Below the pieces are notes generated by a model. The model made no database searches. It was not told the origin of the DNA and saw only the letters and a program-made list of their open reading frames with translations. A program made the translations under genes and the position numbers. Positions 36,066 to 44,772 of a stretch of 64,000 nucleotides of DNA are shown piece by piece. Position 1 is the stretch's first letter. Each line of letters begins with the position of its first letter. The DNA comes from Chitinophaga sp. Ak27 (GTDB lineage Bacteria; Bacteroidota; Bacteroidia; Chitinophagales; Chitinophagaceae), in assembly GCF_012726295.1 (NCBI RefSeq), contig NZ_JABAOB010000001.1:1116001-1180000 (forward strand). Direction: 5' to 3'.

Positions 36066-36657
36066 TAAAGTTAATCCCTAATCCCACCTGCAACTGCTGG
36101 GTTTTCCATTGATAACGATCATCGATATCATTGATATTGGACAGGCCCAATACATATCGGGCGTATACATGCAGCACGTCAAAGGTTAACGTAGCGCCGG
36201 CAGCGGCTCCCAGGTTGCCGCGTTTAAACGCGCTGCGGTTATAGGTGAGCAGGTTATCATTTTCGTAGAAAAGATAGCTGTATTCCGGTCCTGCATTAAT
36301 CGTAATCATTTTATTAACATTGTAACGCAATAATACCGGGAGGGTGACGTAGCTTAACTTGATATTTTTATTGGCGCCGTCGTTACTATCATGAATATAC
36401 CGTGCGCTGAAGTCATCTGCCCGCTTGGGACCGACCTGTGAAAACAATAACTCTGGCTGTATCCCCCATTTCTTCGTAACATCATAGGTGGCAAATACGC
36501 CAATTCTTCCTCCCAGCGTATAGTTGGGATTAATACCTTCTCCATCCAGCTTAAACATATTCAGGTCGGCTTTTAGGCCATAGTGAAACCCCTGGGCACT
36601 GAGGGATGAAACAGCAAAGCAGAAAACACACAAAGCTGCCAGCATTCGTTTTTTCAT
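36061..36657 (-). CDS. Outer membrane beta-barrel protein (PorT/OMP_b-brl-like)
   Basis: A 198-residue exported protein; the signal peptide ends at SSLSAQG. The mature part shows alternating strands typical of a small 8-stranded barrel: HYGLKADLNMFKL, TLGGRIGVFATYDVTKKWGI, QPELLFSQVG, LSYVTLPVLLRYNVNKMITI, NAGPEYSYLFYEND and a terminal QLQVGLGINFK with the aromatic end common in outer membrane proteins. Substrate or partner unknown. The start at 36657 gives a normal signal peptide; a further in-frame ATG lies six codons upstream. Confidence 0.85.
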   Translation of the reverse strand: MKKRMLAALCVFCFAVSSLSAQGFHYGLKADLNMFKLDGEGINPNYTLGGRIGVFATYDVTKKWGIQPELLFSQVGPKRADDFSARYIHDSNDGANKNIKLSYVTLPVLLRYNVNKMITINAGPEYSYLFYENDNLLTYNRSAFKRGNLGAAAGATLTFDVLHVYARYVLGLSNINDIDDRYQWKTQQLQVGLGINFK

Positions 36658-36784
36658 AGTTGTTATTTTAACCATAAAGAAACGAAGGGATCTGATACGT
36701 ATTGCGGGCGGGAATTCACTAATAGATGATCCTGCCGATTTTAACGGTCATGCCCGGAATTTCCTCGGCCAATTCCATGGCTGC

Positions 36785-37888
36785 TCAGGTGAGATTAACC
36801 TTTTTTCCTGTTTTTACTGCCTGGTAAATAGCGTCTATAATCTTCAGGTCTTTCAGCGCCTCTTCGCCATTGACTGCTACCAACGGCTGCTTTCCGGCCA
36901 GCAGTATGTCAGCCATTTCTTCCATCTGCACCGTTTGATGGGTCATATGCGGCTGGGTGAGTTCCCCTCTAAAAGTGCGTCCTTTGATGGGTCCGTAGCC
37001 GGTAGAAGGTTGCAGTTCTGCAAACCCCTTTTCTCCGTTGAGGAAGAAGCGGTCGAGGTTATTCATATTATAGGTAGACAGGCAGGAGGCCACTGCGCCG
37101 CTGGGAAATCCCAGCTGGAACTGTATGGTTTCATCTACGCCAGCTTTAAACTTTACCGGGTCTGTTTTGGTTTCCTGGGCGGTTACCCACAATGGCTCTT
37201 CTCCCGTCATATAGCGCGCGCCGTTGATGGCATAAATACCAATGTCCATCAGCGAGCCGCCACCTGCCAGTTCCTTATTCAACCGCCATTGGGTAGGATC
37301 GCCTATACGGAAGCCGCACTGGCCCTGGAAGAATAATATTTTCCCGAATTCGCCATTATTCCGCATGCGGATAATCTCCAGCGTTTTGGGTTCAAAGTGC
37401 ATACGATAGCCTACCAGCAATTGCACGTTGGCTTTTTTACAGGCTGCTATCATTTCAGCGCCTTCACGGGCATTGAGGGCCATTGGCTTTTCACAGATCA
37501 CATGTTTGCCAGCAGCGGCTACCCGCAGTGTTTGCCCATGATGCAAAGCATTAGGCGTAGTAATGTATACCACATCTATGTCAGGATTATCCCTGATACG
37601 GTCGAAGTTGTCGTAGTTATAGCAATTGGCGGCCGGGATGCCAAAACGTTGCTGCCAGTCGGTGATTTTGGAAGGCGTTCCGCTGATCACGCCCACCAGT
37701 TTGGCCTTGGTGCAGGACTTCATGGCATCGGCTACGCGGTTGGCATAGCTGCCTAATCCCATGAGGGCTACTCTCAGTACTTTTCCTTCTTTCGGACGCC
37801 GGGTAACGGCCCAACCGGGGAGCGACATAAAAGGCAATACCATGGCCGTAGCGGCGATTTGCTGTAAGAAATTGCGGCGAGAATGCAT
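36785..37888 (-). CDS. Exported Gfo/Idh/MocA-family oxidoreductase
   Basis: A 367-residue NAD(P)-dependent sugar oxidoreductase of the glucose-fructose oxidoreductase type. A twin-arginine signal (HSRRNFLQQIAATAMV) directs the folded, cofactor-loaded protein to the periplasm. The Rossmann motif is VALMGLGSYANR, the family motif is HVICEKPMALN, and the catalytic region has GGGSLMDIGIYAIN. It may oxidise, reduce or epimerise a periplasmic sugar; no operon partner shows which. It reads away from the OmpA-like gene across the third heptad hairpin. Confidence 0.9.
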   Translation of the reverse strand: MHSRRNFLQQIAATAMVLPFMSLPGWAVTRRPKEGKVLRVALMGLGSYANRVADAMKSCTKAKLVGVISGTPSKITDWQQRFGIPAANCYNYDNFDRIRDNPDIDVVYITTPNALHHGQTLRVAAAGKHVICEKPMALNAREGAEMIAACKKANVQLLVGYRMHFEPKTLEIIRMRNNGEFGKILFFQGQCGFRIGDPTQWRLNKELAGGGSLMDIGIYAINGARYMTGEEPLWVTAQETKTDPVKFKAGVDETIQFQLGFPSGAVASCLSTYNMNNLDRFFLNGEKGFAELQPSTGYGPIKGRTFRGELTQPHMTHQTVQMEEMADILLAGKQPLVAVNGEEALKDLKIIDAIYQAVKTGKKVNLT

Positions 37889-37931
37889 AACGGGAATATT
37901 TTGGGTTTCACGAATGGTTTAATAATACGGA

Positions 37932-38053
37932 AAAAAGCTGAAAGCATAAAGCGAAAAGCTATTGAGGGAAAGAACTCAGCGAGTATTTAAAAATTCGCTT
38001 ACGTAAATCTCCGCAATAGCTTTTCGCTTTATGCTTTCTGCTTTCCGCTTACT
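37932..38053. repeat. Heptad-repeat hairpin, terminator candidate (copy 3)
   Basis: Perfect 25-bp arms at 37940-37964 and 38014-38038 with a 49-nt loop that itself contains AGCGA/TCGCT. The right arm and flank read GCTTTTC, GCTTTAT, GCTTTCT, GCTTTCC, GCTTACT, five 7-bp units in register. The OmpA-like gene ends inside the last unit, exactly as the barrel gene does in copy 2. On the minus strand it would terminate the OmpA-like transcript before the Gfo/Idh gene. Confidence 0.7.
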
Positions 38054-38579
38054 GTTTTACATCATACAAAATCACGAACTCTACCCGGCGATTACGGGCC
38101 TTGCCGGCATCTGTATTATTAGAGGCAATCGGATCACGATCCGATAATCCCCAGGTAAACATACGGTCGTTGTTCACATTAAAACTGTTGAGCAATCCCT
38201 TCGCAGAAGCCGCCCGCTTCTCAGACAGCTCCCTGTTATAATCGGCCGAACCGGTATTATCCGTATGACCTGTAATCAATATCTTGGTTTTGCTATACTT
38301 ATTGAGAATTTCAGCAAAACGGCCAAAAGTAGGCTTTATAGCGTCATTTACCTGGTCGGATGAAGAGGCAAATAATACGTTGTTGGGGAAAATAATCTTT
38401 AAACTGTCCTTGATAATACTTACTTCCGCTTCATTCAATACGTTCTTCAACTCTTCGTACTGCTTGCTCATATATACATGTGGACTGCTGCTTTTCTTGG
38501 TAGATGCGCAGGAAGCCATAAAAGCCATTGCTACCAGGGCCAGCAAACAATAGCGTGTCATGAATAACATTCTTTTCAT
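38049..38579 (-). CDS. OmpA-family peptidoglycan-associated lipoprotein
   Basis: A 176-residue lipoprotein with lipobox MASC (MAFMASCASTKK). The C-terminal half is an OmpA/MotB peptidoglycan-binding domain: IFPNNVLFASSSDQV, ILITGHTDNTGSADYNRELS, KRAASAKGLL and NRRVEFVIL, including the NR and D positions that bind diaminopimelate. It anchors the outer membrane to the cell wall. The ATG at 38579 is chosen; a good promoter lies directly upstream, giving a very short leader. Confidence 0.92.
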   Translation of the reverse strand: MKRMLFMTRYCLLALVAMAFMASCASTKKSSSPHVYMSKQYEELKNVLNEAEVSIIKDSLKIIFPNNVLFASSSDQVNDAIKPTFGRFAEILNKYSKTKILITGHTDNTGSADYNRELSEKRAASAKGLLNSFNVNNDRMFTWGLSDRDPIASNNTDAGKARNRRVEFVILYDVKQ

Positions 38580-38597
38580 ATCCTGTGTATTAGGGCA

Positions 38598-38626
38598 CAA
38601 AGGTATGTAAAATAGCCATTATCAAG
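38598..38626 (-). promoter_or_regulatory. Bacteroidota-type promoter of the OmpA-like lipoprotein gene
   Basis: On the minus strand, TACCTTTG (38605-38598) matches the TAnnTTTG -7 element. CTTG (38626-38623) stands 17 bp upstream as a -33 element. Transcription would begin about 12 nt before the start codon. This is the best promoter match found in the window. Confidence 0.55.
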
Positions 38627-38850
38627 CTGTTGCACCGACAATCTCTAATATTCAGAAAAACATATATGCGTTAATGTTATATACTGTTATGGCTCGTCCC
38701 CGGATGACAGCTACCAGTGCCGGGATTCGGCGAAAAGTAGTGCGAATGTCATTTTCTTTCCCTATGGCTGGCATAGGACATTACAATAACATAATATTGG
38801 GGTTCCTTCCGGCCTCCCGGAATTTTTTTGATTTTAACGGTGAACAATTC

Positions 38851-41800
38851 ATGAAAAAAGCACTGCTATTTGCTCTACTGGCCGTAGCTGGCCTGCAAGC
38901 CATGGCCCAAAATGCTCCCGCTGACACCCGGGTGTTCTGGGCCGAACATTTCAATACCGCCGACCTGCCCGACGGATGGAAAAACGTAGACTCAAGTCAT
39001 AAACAACTCAACTGGATCATTACCAATCAGCCTTATCCCGGCTCATTCGAATACCAGCAACAGGCACCTCCCATCGCCTCTAAAAGCCGCGGCTATCACC
39101 TGCAATTCCAGGCAGGCTACTTCGTAGATGAAGACCAGCCATCCTGGGTTAAAAAGAAAGAATATCCTGACACGTGGGTCCAGACTGCCGCTATCAACTG
39201 TGCCGGCAAGTCGTCGGTGATACTGCGGTTCCAGCATACCTTCCGGTACAACAGCGCCTTTGCCGCCCCCGGCGCCGCTTTGCTGGCAGGTATAAGCACC
39301 GATGGCATTCACTGGACCGACTTCAACGTAATGAACAATGTACCAACGGCCAACGACATGTTTATTCCTATTAACCAGGAACTCAACATTTCTAAAATAG
39401 CCGCTCACCAGCCACAGGTATACATCCGTTTTTACTGGAAAGGATTTTACAGCTGGTACTGGATGATCGATGATATTGAACTGGCAGAAGGTTACAAAAA
39501 AGACCTGGCTCTTACTCGCCTCACTTCCCATACAGAAGAAAAAAATACGTTCACCAAAGCCGATGAATTGGCCATCACCGTGAAAAACAGCGGGATAGAT
39601 GCCATCAAATCCGCCTTTACCGTGCGCTGCAACATCGACCAGCGACCACCGGTAACAGTGACTGTACCTGCCAATAAAAAGGGACTGCAGCCCGGCCAGG
39701 AACTGAACATCAAATTCCCGGCTACCGACCTCACCGATCGCCCTATGCATAATGTGGCGTTTGTATTGCAGTACCCGGAAGATGAACACCACGCCAATGA
39801 CTCCCTGCGCGTACACATCAACGCTAATGCGTCGCACATCGGTAATGTAACCGGCTTCCAGGCTGCCGGCGCCAATGAATTTGATATCCGCGCAGGCTTA
39901 TCGGCCTCTAAGCTCATCTTTTACGCGGATGATATCTTCCGGCTTTGGATGGCCCCGGATGGCGAATTTACCGACCCCGCCGGCAACGACATCGTGGTGA
40001 TGAATCAGCCAGGAAAGGTTTCCCTTAGCAGCAGCGACAAAGGTGCTTACTACCAGGTAAAAAGCAACAGCTGCGTGGTACGTATATATAAGCAGCCCTT
40101 ACGCTTTGCCCTATACGATATTACCGATACCAAAGCTATCTGGGAAGAGTCGGCCCCGCTTACGTTTGGCTCGGTGACCACCCAAACCATGAAACGTCAG
40201 CCCAACGAATATTTCTATGGCGGCGGCATGCAGAATGGCTATTTCTCCCATCGCGGACAGGAAATTTTAATAGAAAAAGGAAATGGCTGGGATAATGGCG
40301 GCCGCCCTAACCCCGCGCCATTCTATATGTCCACTGCCGGATACGGTGCTTTTAGGAACACATTCGATGTAGGTAAATATGATTTTAGAGATACGCTGCA
40401 ATTCAAACACAATGAAAACCGTTTCGACTGCTTCTATTTCTACGGCCCTTCCCTCAAACAAATTCTCGATGGCTATACCCGCGTTACCGGCCGACCTTTC
40501 CTCATGCCTCGCTGGGCGCTGAGCCTGGGCGACGCCAACTGCTACAATCGCGGCGGTACCGGCACCGACTCCAAAGCATATAAAGGTACCGGAACTACCG
40601 GTACCACCCCGGATGTAATTAAGCTGGTGGCCGACAAATACATCGAAAACGATATGCCCCGTGGCTGGATTCTGCCGAACGATGGCTACGGCTGTGGTTA
40701 TACGAAACTGGACTCTACCATCATGGAACTCCATAAGCGTGGTTTCTATACCGGCTTGTGGACAGAAAACGGGGTAGATAAAATAGCCAAAGAAGTAGGC
40801 GTATACGGCTCCCGGTTAGCCAAACTGGATGTAGCCTGGGTAGGCCCTGGTTATAAGTTTGCGCTGGATGGTTGCAAGGCCGCTTATGAAGGCATCGAAA
40901 ATAACAGCGATGCCAGGGGCTATATCTGGAGCGTAATGGGCTGGGCAGGTACCCAACGCTATTCCACCGTATGGTCGGGCGACCAATCGGGCAACTGGGA
41001 ATATATCCGCTTTCACATCCCCACCATCATTGGCGCGGGCTTATCGGCCCAAAACGCCGCCACCGGCGATGTAGACGGCATTTTCCGGGGCAGCGACTCT
41101 ACCTACGTACGCGACCTTCAATGGAAATGTTTTACGCCCGTACTCATGGTCATGAATGGCTGGGCAAAGAAAAATAAGCAGCCCTATCTCCAGGGGGAAA
41201 CAAACACCGCCACCAACCGGAAATACCTGCGGCTCAAAATGCGGCTCACCCCCTATATGTATACCCTCTGCGCAGATGCCCATGCTACCGGCGTTCCTGC
41301 ATCCAGGGCTATGATACTGGAATTTCCGGAAGATACGGTATGCCGTGGTACCGCTACGCAATACCAGTTTATGAACGGGCCATCCTTACTGGTAGCACCC
41401 GTATATAAAAGTGAAGGCAAGCGCGACAGCATTTATCTCCCTGCCGGCACCTGGTACGATTACTGGGATGGCACCGCCTATACCGGCGCCACCGTGCTGA
41501 ATAACTATAACGCCCCGCTGGAGAAGTTACCGCTGTTTGTAAAGCAAGGCGCCATTATTCCTATGTATCCGCAGATGAACTATGATGGAGAAAAAAAAAC
41601 AGATACACTCACGCTCGACATTTATCCTGCCGGTAAATCTTCTTTCGATTTATATGAAGATGATGGATTGACCCGCGAATACAAAAACGGGGCCTTTGCC
41701 AGAACGCTGATCGAAGCAGATGCCACCCAGGGCACACGTATCACCATCAACGCGGCCAGGGGCGCTTATCCCGGTATCAACAAACAACGCGTATACCTGC

Positions 41801-41994
41801 TCCAGGTACACCGTGCTACCGCTCCAAAAAAGGTGATGGTCAATGGCCAGGCAGTGAAAGTGTTCAGCAGTCAACAGGCCTTCGATAAAGCGGCTACCGG
41901 TTGCTTCTTTAATGCATCCGATAAAAAAGGTACGTTACATATTAAGACACCTTACCTGGATACCGCTGCTGCACAGCAGATCAGTATCCAGTAG
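38851..41994 (+). CDS. Secreted multidomain GH31 glycoside hydrolase
   Basis: A 1047-residue exported enzyme (signal peptide ends at QAMAQN). Residues about 25-215 form a jelly-roll module resembling cleaved-adhesin/MAM domains (VFWAEHFNTADLPDGWKNVD, STDGIHWTDF, YWMIDDIELAEG). About 217-325 looks like a CARDB-type Ig-fold domain. The GH31 domain follows from about 330, with a probable nucleophile D660 (AKLDVAWVG) and acid/base D711 (VWSGDQSG), then the C-terminal beta domains (PLFVKQGAIIPMYPQ, DLYEDDGLTREYKNG). GH31 enzymes are mainly alpha-glucosidases, alpha-xylosidases or alpha-galactosidases; substrate unresolved. The nucleophile motif lacks the common DMNE form. The longer frame from 38674 has no signal-like start. 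Confidence 0.88.
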   Translation: MKKALLFALLAVAGLQAMAQNAPADTRVFWAEHFNTADLPDGWKNVDSSHKQLNWIITNQPYPGSFEYQQQAPPIASKSRGYHLQFQAGYFVDEDQPSWVKKKEYPDTWVQTAAINCAGKSSVILRFQHTFRYNSAFAAPGAALLAGISTDGIHWTDFNVMNNVPTANDMFIPINQELNISKIAAHQPQVYIRFYWKGFYSWYWMIDDIELAEGYKKDLALTRLTSHTEEKNTFTKADELAITVKNSGIDAIKSAFTVRCNIDQRPPVTVTVPANKKGLQPGQELNIKFPATDLTDRPMHNVAFVLQYPEDEHHANDSLRVHINANASHIGNVTGFQAAGANEFDIRAGLSASKLIFYADDIFRLWMAPDGEFTDPAGNDIVVMNQPGKVSLSSSDKGAYYQVKSNSCVVRIYKQPLRFALYDITDTKAIWEESAPLTFGSVTTQTMKRQPNEYFYGGGMQNGYFSHRGQEILIEKGNGWDNGGRPNPAPFYMSTAGYGAFRNTFDVGKYDFRDTLQFKHNENRFDCFYFYGPSLKQILDGYTRVTGRPFLMPRWALSLGDANCYNRGGTGTDSKAYKGTGTTGTTPDVIKLVADKYIENDMPRGWILPNDGYGCGYTKLDSTIMELHKRGFYTGLWTENGVDKIAKEVGVYGSRLAKLDVAWVGPGYKFALDGCKAAYEGIENNSDARGYIWSVMGWAGTQRYSTVWSGDQSGNWEYIRFHIPTIIGAGLSAQNAATGDVDGIFRGSDSTYVRDLQWKCFTPVLMVMNGWAKKNKQPYLQGETNTATNRKYLRLKMRLTPYMYTLCADAHATGVPASRAMILEFPEDTVCRGTATQYQFMNGPSLLVAPVYKSEGKRDSIYLPAGTWYDYWDGTAYTGATVLNNYNAPLEKLPLFVKQGAIIPMYPQMNYDGEKKTDTLTLDIYPAGKSSFDLYEDDGLTREYKNGAFARTLIEADATQGTRITINAARGAYPGINKQRVYLLQVHRATAPKKVMVNGQAVKVFSSQQAFDKAATGCFFNASDKKGTLHIKTPYLDTAAAQQISIQ

Positions 41995-42015
41995 CAATAA
42001 TTGTTGCAGGAGGGA

Positions 42016-42044
42016 GGCCGGATCCAATGATCCGGCCTTTTTTT
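42016..42044 (+). terminator. Intrinsic terminator after the GH31 gene
   Basis: GGCCGGATC and its complement (42016-42024, 42029-42037) with a 4-nt loop, followed by seven T. A classic rho-independent terminator separating the GH31 gene from the permease gene. Confidence 0.88.
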
Positions 42045-42073
42045 ATAGCATTAATTTCTATCTTGTAGTAACT

Positions 42074-43402
42074 ATGACGACCATTCCTTTACTACAAAGC
42101 CTATTGGGCCTGTTAGCGGGCGTTGCCCTCATTGTATTGCTCACGGCCCGGTTCCGGGTACATGCATTTTTTGCTTTATTGCTGGCAGCAGTATTGACCG
42201 GTTGTATATTAGGCCTGCCGGCAGCAGATATTCTCGGCAGTATCAAATCCGGCATGGGCAGCATTATAGGTTCATTAGGATTACTGATTATACTGGGCAC
42301 TACATTGGGTCTGATACTCGAACAGAGTGGCAGCACGGCGGTACTGGCCAATTATGTATTGCAACGTATTGGTACCGGTAAGGCGGCATTGACTATGAAT
42401 ATGATTGGTTACCTGGTGGGCATGCCTATTTTTTGTGATTCGGGATTTATTGTATTAAGCGGATTAAACAAAGCGCTGGCACAGCGTTCCGGCGTATCGC
42501 TGATGATCATGGCTTCCTCTCTGGCCACCGGCTTATACGCCGTGCATTGCCTCATGCCGCCACATCCGGGTATTACTGCGGCGACTGTTACCATTCATGC
42601 CGAAACCGGTATGGTGATGCTCTATGGCCTGCTGATTGCTATCCCCGCGGCCGCAGGCGGTTATGTATGGTCCGTATTTGCAGGAAAACGTTTAGCCGCT
42701 CACGTTAGTACCGAAAATACTGCCACGCCAGTGGCTGCGGGACCTTCTGTAGGGATGTCGGTGCTGCCGGTGGCGGCTCCTATCTTACTGATTGCGGTAC
42801 GCTCGCTCTTTAGCCTGGAAACCGGCGTGGCGCCATCTCATGCCTTAAAAACCGTGGCGTTGCTGGGCACCCCGGAAATAGCGCTCAGTGTGGGCATCCT
42901 GTTAGCCTTAACACAATTGAAAAATAAGGCCGGCGCTTTGCTGCAGGAAAGCGCAGAAAAAGCTGCCGGCATACTGGTGATTATAGGCGCTGGTGGGGCT
43001 TTTGGGGCCATCCTGGCCAAAGCCGATATTGGTAGTCACATTGCACAAAGCCCGGCAGTGGCCGCCATGGGGTTATTACTCCCCTTCCTCGTCACCGCGT
43101 TGCTCAAAACTGCCCAAGGCTCTTCGACCGTGGCTATCATTGCAGCCGCTGCAATTATGCAACCATTGCTGCCCATTATCGGGTTAGATTCCGGCAATGG
43201 CCGCATCATCTGTGTATTGGCTATGGGCGCCGGATCGATGATGATTTCCCATACAAACGATGCCTACTTCTGGGTTATTTCCCGGTTTTCCGGGTTGGAA
43301 GTAAAGGATATGCTGCGGGTATATAGTACCAGCACTATCGTGATGGCGCTGGTATCGCTGGCAGGCGTGTATGGGTTATCACGTTGCCTGCCGGGGATAT
43401 AA
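42074..43402 (+). CDS. GntP-family gluconate/sugar-acid permease
   Basis: A 442-residue inner membrane protein with about twelve hydrophobic segments, the usual GntP length. Family features include the N-terminal LLAGVALIVLLTARFRVHAF, GSLGLLIILGTTLGLILEQS, the conserved GMPIFCDSGFIVL loop, and the C-terminal QGSSTVAIIAAAAIM and SHTNDAYFWVI blocks. Members are proton symporters for gluconate and related sugar acids, some for D-serine. A permease for aldonates would suit the oxidative pentose pathway elsewhere in the window, but no linkage shows this. The ATG at 42074 is chosen; the frame is open upstream into the GH31 gene. It ends 2 bp from a convergent gene. Confidence 0.9.
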   Translation: MTTIPLLQSLLGLLAGVALIVLLTARFRVHAFFALLLAAVLTGCILGLPAADILGSIKSGMGSIIGSLGLLIILGTTLGLILEQSGSTAVLANYVLQRIGTGKAALTMNMIGYLVGMPIFCDSGFIVLSGLNKALAQRSGVSLMIMASSLATGLYAVHCLMPPHPGITAATVTIHAETGMVMLYGLLIAIPAAAGGYVWSVFAGKRLAAHVSTENTATPVAAGPSVGMSVLPVAAPILLIAVRSLFSLETGVAPSHALKTVALLGTPEIALSVGILLALTQLKNKAGALLQESAEKAAGILVIIGAGGAFGAILAKADIGSHIAQSPAVAAMGLLLPFLVTALLKTAQGSSTVAIIAAAAIMQPLLPIIGLDSGNGRIICVLAMGAGSMMISHTNDAYFWVISRFSGLEVKDMLRVYSTSTIVMALVSLAGVYGLSRCLPGI

Positions 43403-43404
43403 TA

Positions 43405-44622
43405 TTATGCAGAAAGCGCCTGGTCCAGGTCGCGGATAATATCGTCTACATCCTCCAGTCCTACGCTCAGGCGGATTAAGCCATCAGAAATACCTGCTTT
43501 TTCGCGGTCCTCTTTCTTCATACCGGAATGCGACATAGACGCCGGGTGAGAGATGAGCGTATCTACCGTACCCAACGACACTGCCCGTAAACACATTTGC
43601 AGGCGGTCGATAAATCGTACGGCCGCTTCAAATCCCGCTTTTAGTTCAAAGCTCATTACCGCGCCAGGGTGGCGCATTTGCCGGGCCGACAATGCATAAT
43701 CTGGATGATCAGGCAACCCATTAAAGTTTACTTTGGCTACCGCCGGATGGCCGTGAAGAAATTCCGCTACCTGTTGCGCGTTGCTGCAATGTTGCTTCAT
43801 ACGGAGCTCCAGGGTTTTAATGCCCTGGATGAGCAGGTAGGTATCAAAAGGATTGGCGCAACCACCCAGCAAAGTCGCGGTTTTACGCGCCTTCGACTGC
43901 ATAAAGGCAATATCTTTTCCAATAAACACGCCGCCGATAGCGGTGCCATGCCCGTTCATAAACTTGGTAGTAGAATGAAATACGAAGTCAACGCCATAGC
44001 GGAATGGCTGCTGCAGGTAGGGTGTAGCGAAGGTATTATCTACACTCACTTTCACCTGGTGCCTGCCGGCGATGCGGCATACCGCTTCCAGGTCGACGCA
44101 GCGCATAGAGGGATTGGCGGGCGATTCAATATGGATCAGTTTCACAGCACGATTAGCCGACAACAGGGCATCGAGTCCTTCCTGGTCGTGCAGGTCTACA
44201 ATTTGTGCCGTTACCCCAAAGGCAGGCAGGAAGTTAAACAGGAACTCGTGGGTGCCTCCATATAATGAATAGTGAGTAAGCACCTGGTCGCCCGCCACCA
44301 GGTTCGACAGCATCAGGGTAGCCATGGCGGCCTGTCCACTGGCATGTAAAATAGCTTTCAGCGGCAGTGAGCTGCCATCTTCTTGTTCCAGCCCCAGCGC
44401 TTCCAGTGCGGCAATCACCTCTTCTGCAACGGTTACTGTAGGGTTGCCGAAGCGGGAATAAATATAACCGGGGGCCGTACCCTGGAAACGGTCCATACCT
44501 TGTTGCGCATTATCGAAAGTAAATGTAGAAGTAGCGAAAATTGGCACCAGGTGGGCATTCTCAGCGATATGGGATTGCGCGGCATGGATAGCTGCGGAAG
44601 CCATGTTAGTATAATTAGTCAT
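43405..44622 (-). CDS. Cys/Met-metabolism PLP-dependent enzyme (transsulfuration family)
   Basis: A 405-residue fold-type I PLP enzyme. The PLP lysine is K220 in FHSTTKFMNGHG; other signatures are GYIYSRFGNPTV, ASGQAAMATL, IESPANPSMR and SVDNTFATPYLQQP. The family includes cystathionine gamma-synthase, cystathionine gamma-lyase, methionine gamma-lyase and O-acylhomoserine sulfhydrylase; these motifs do not separate them. No met or cys gene is adjacent. Start taken at ATG 44622; an in-frame ATG at 44682 would add 20 residues of unlikely composition. The gene ends 2 bp from the convergent permease gene with no terminator between. Confidence 0.92.
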   Translation of the reverse strand: MTNYTNMASAAIHAAQSHIAENAHLVPIFATSTFTFDNAQQGMDRFQGTAPGYIYSRFGNPTVTVAEEVIAALEALGLEQEDGSSLPLKAILHASGQAAMATLMLSNLVAGDQVLTHYSLYGGTHEFLFNFLPAFGVTAQIVDLHDQEGLDALLSANRAVKLIHIESPANPSMRCVDLEAVCRIAGRHQVKVSVDNTFATPYLQQPFRYGVDFVFHSTTKFMNGHGTAIGGVFIGKDIAFMQSKARKTATLLGGCANPFDTYLLIQGIKTLELRMKQHCSNAQQVAEFLHGHPAVAKVNFNGLPDHPDYALSARQMRHPGAVMSFELKAGFEAAVRFIDRLQMCLRAVSLGTVDTLISHPASMSHSGMKKEDREKAGISDGLIRLSVGLEDVDDIIRDLDQALSA

Positions 44623-44772
44623 ACAGTCGTTTAAAAGTTTCCGGTAGTGGTATAAAAATAAAAAAGTAAAATGAAATGCCATCTATCAAAGAAAGCGTTT
44701 GCAGAAAACCCCTAAATGCCCTAATATTGAGGGCAGCTAAACATTTTTGCCACCAATAACCAGGAACACGCT

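Noticed and set aside
39043..39837. Open frame of 264 codons antisense to the GH31 gene
   Set aside because: Overlaps the signal-proximal part of a well-supported enzyme; no motif, no ribosome-binding site, no neighbouring gene arrangement to support it.
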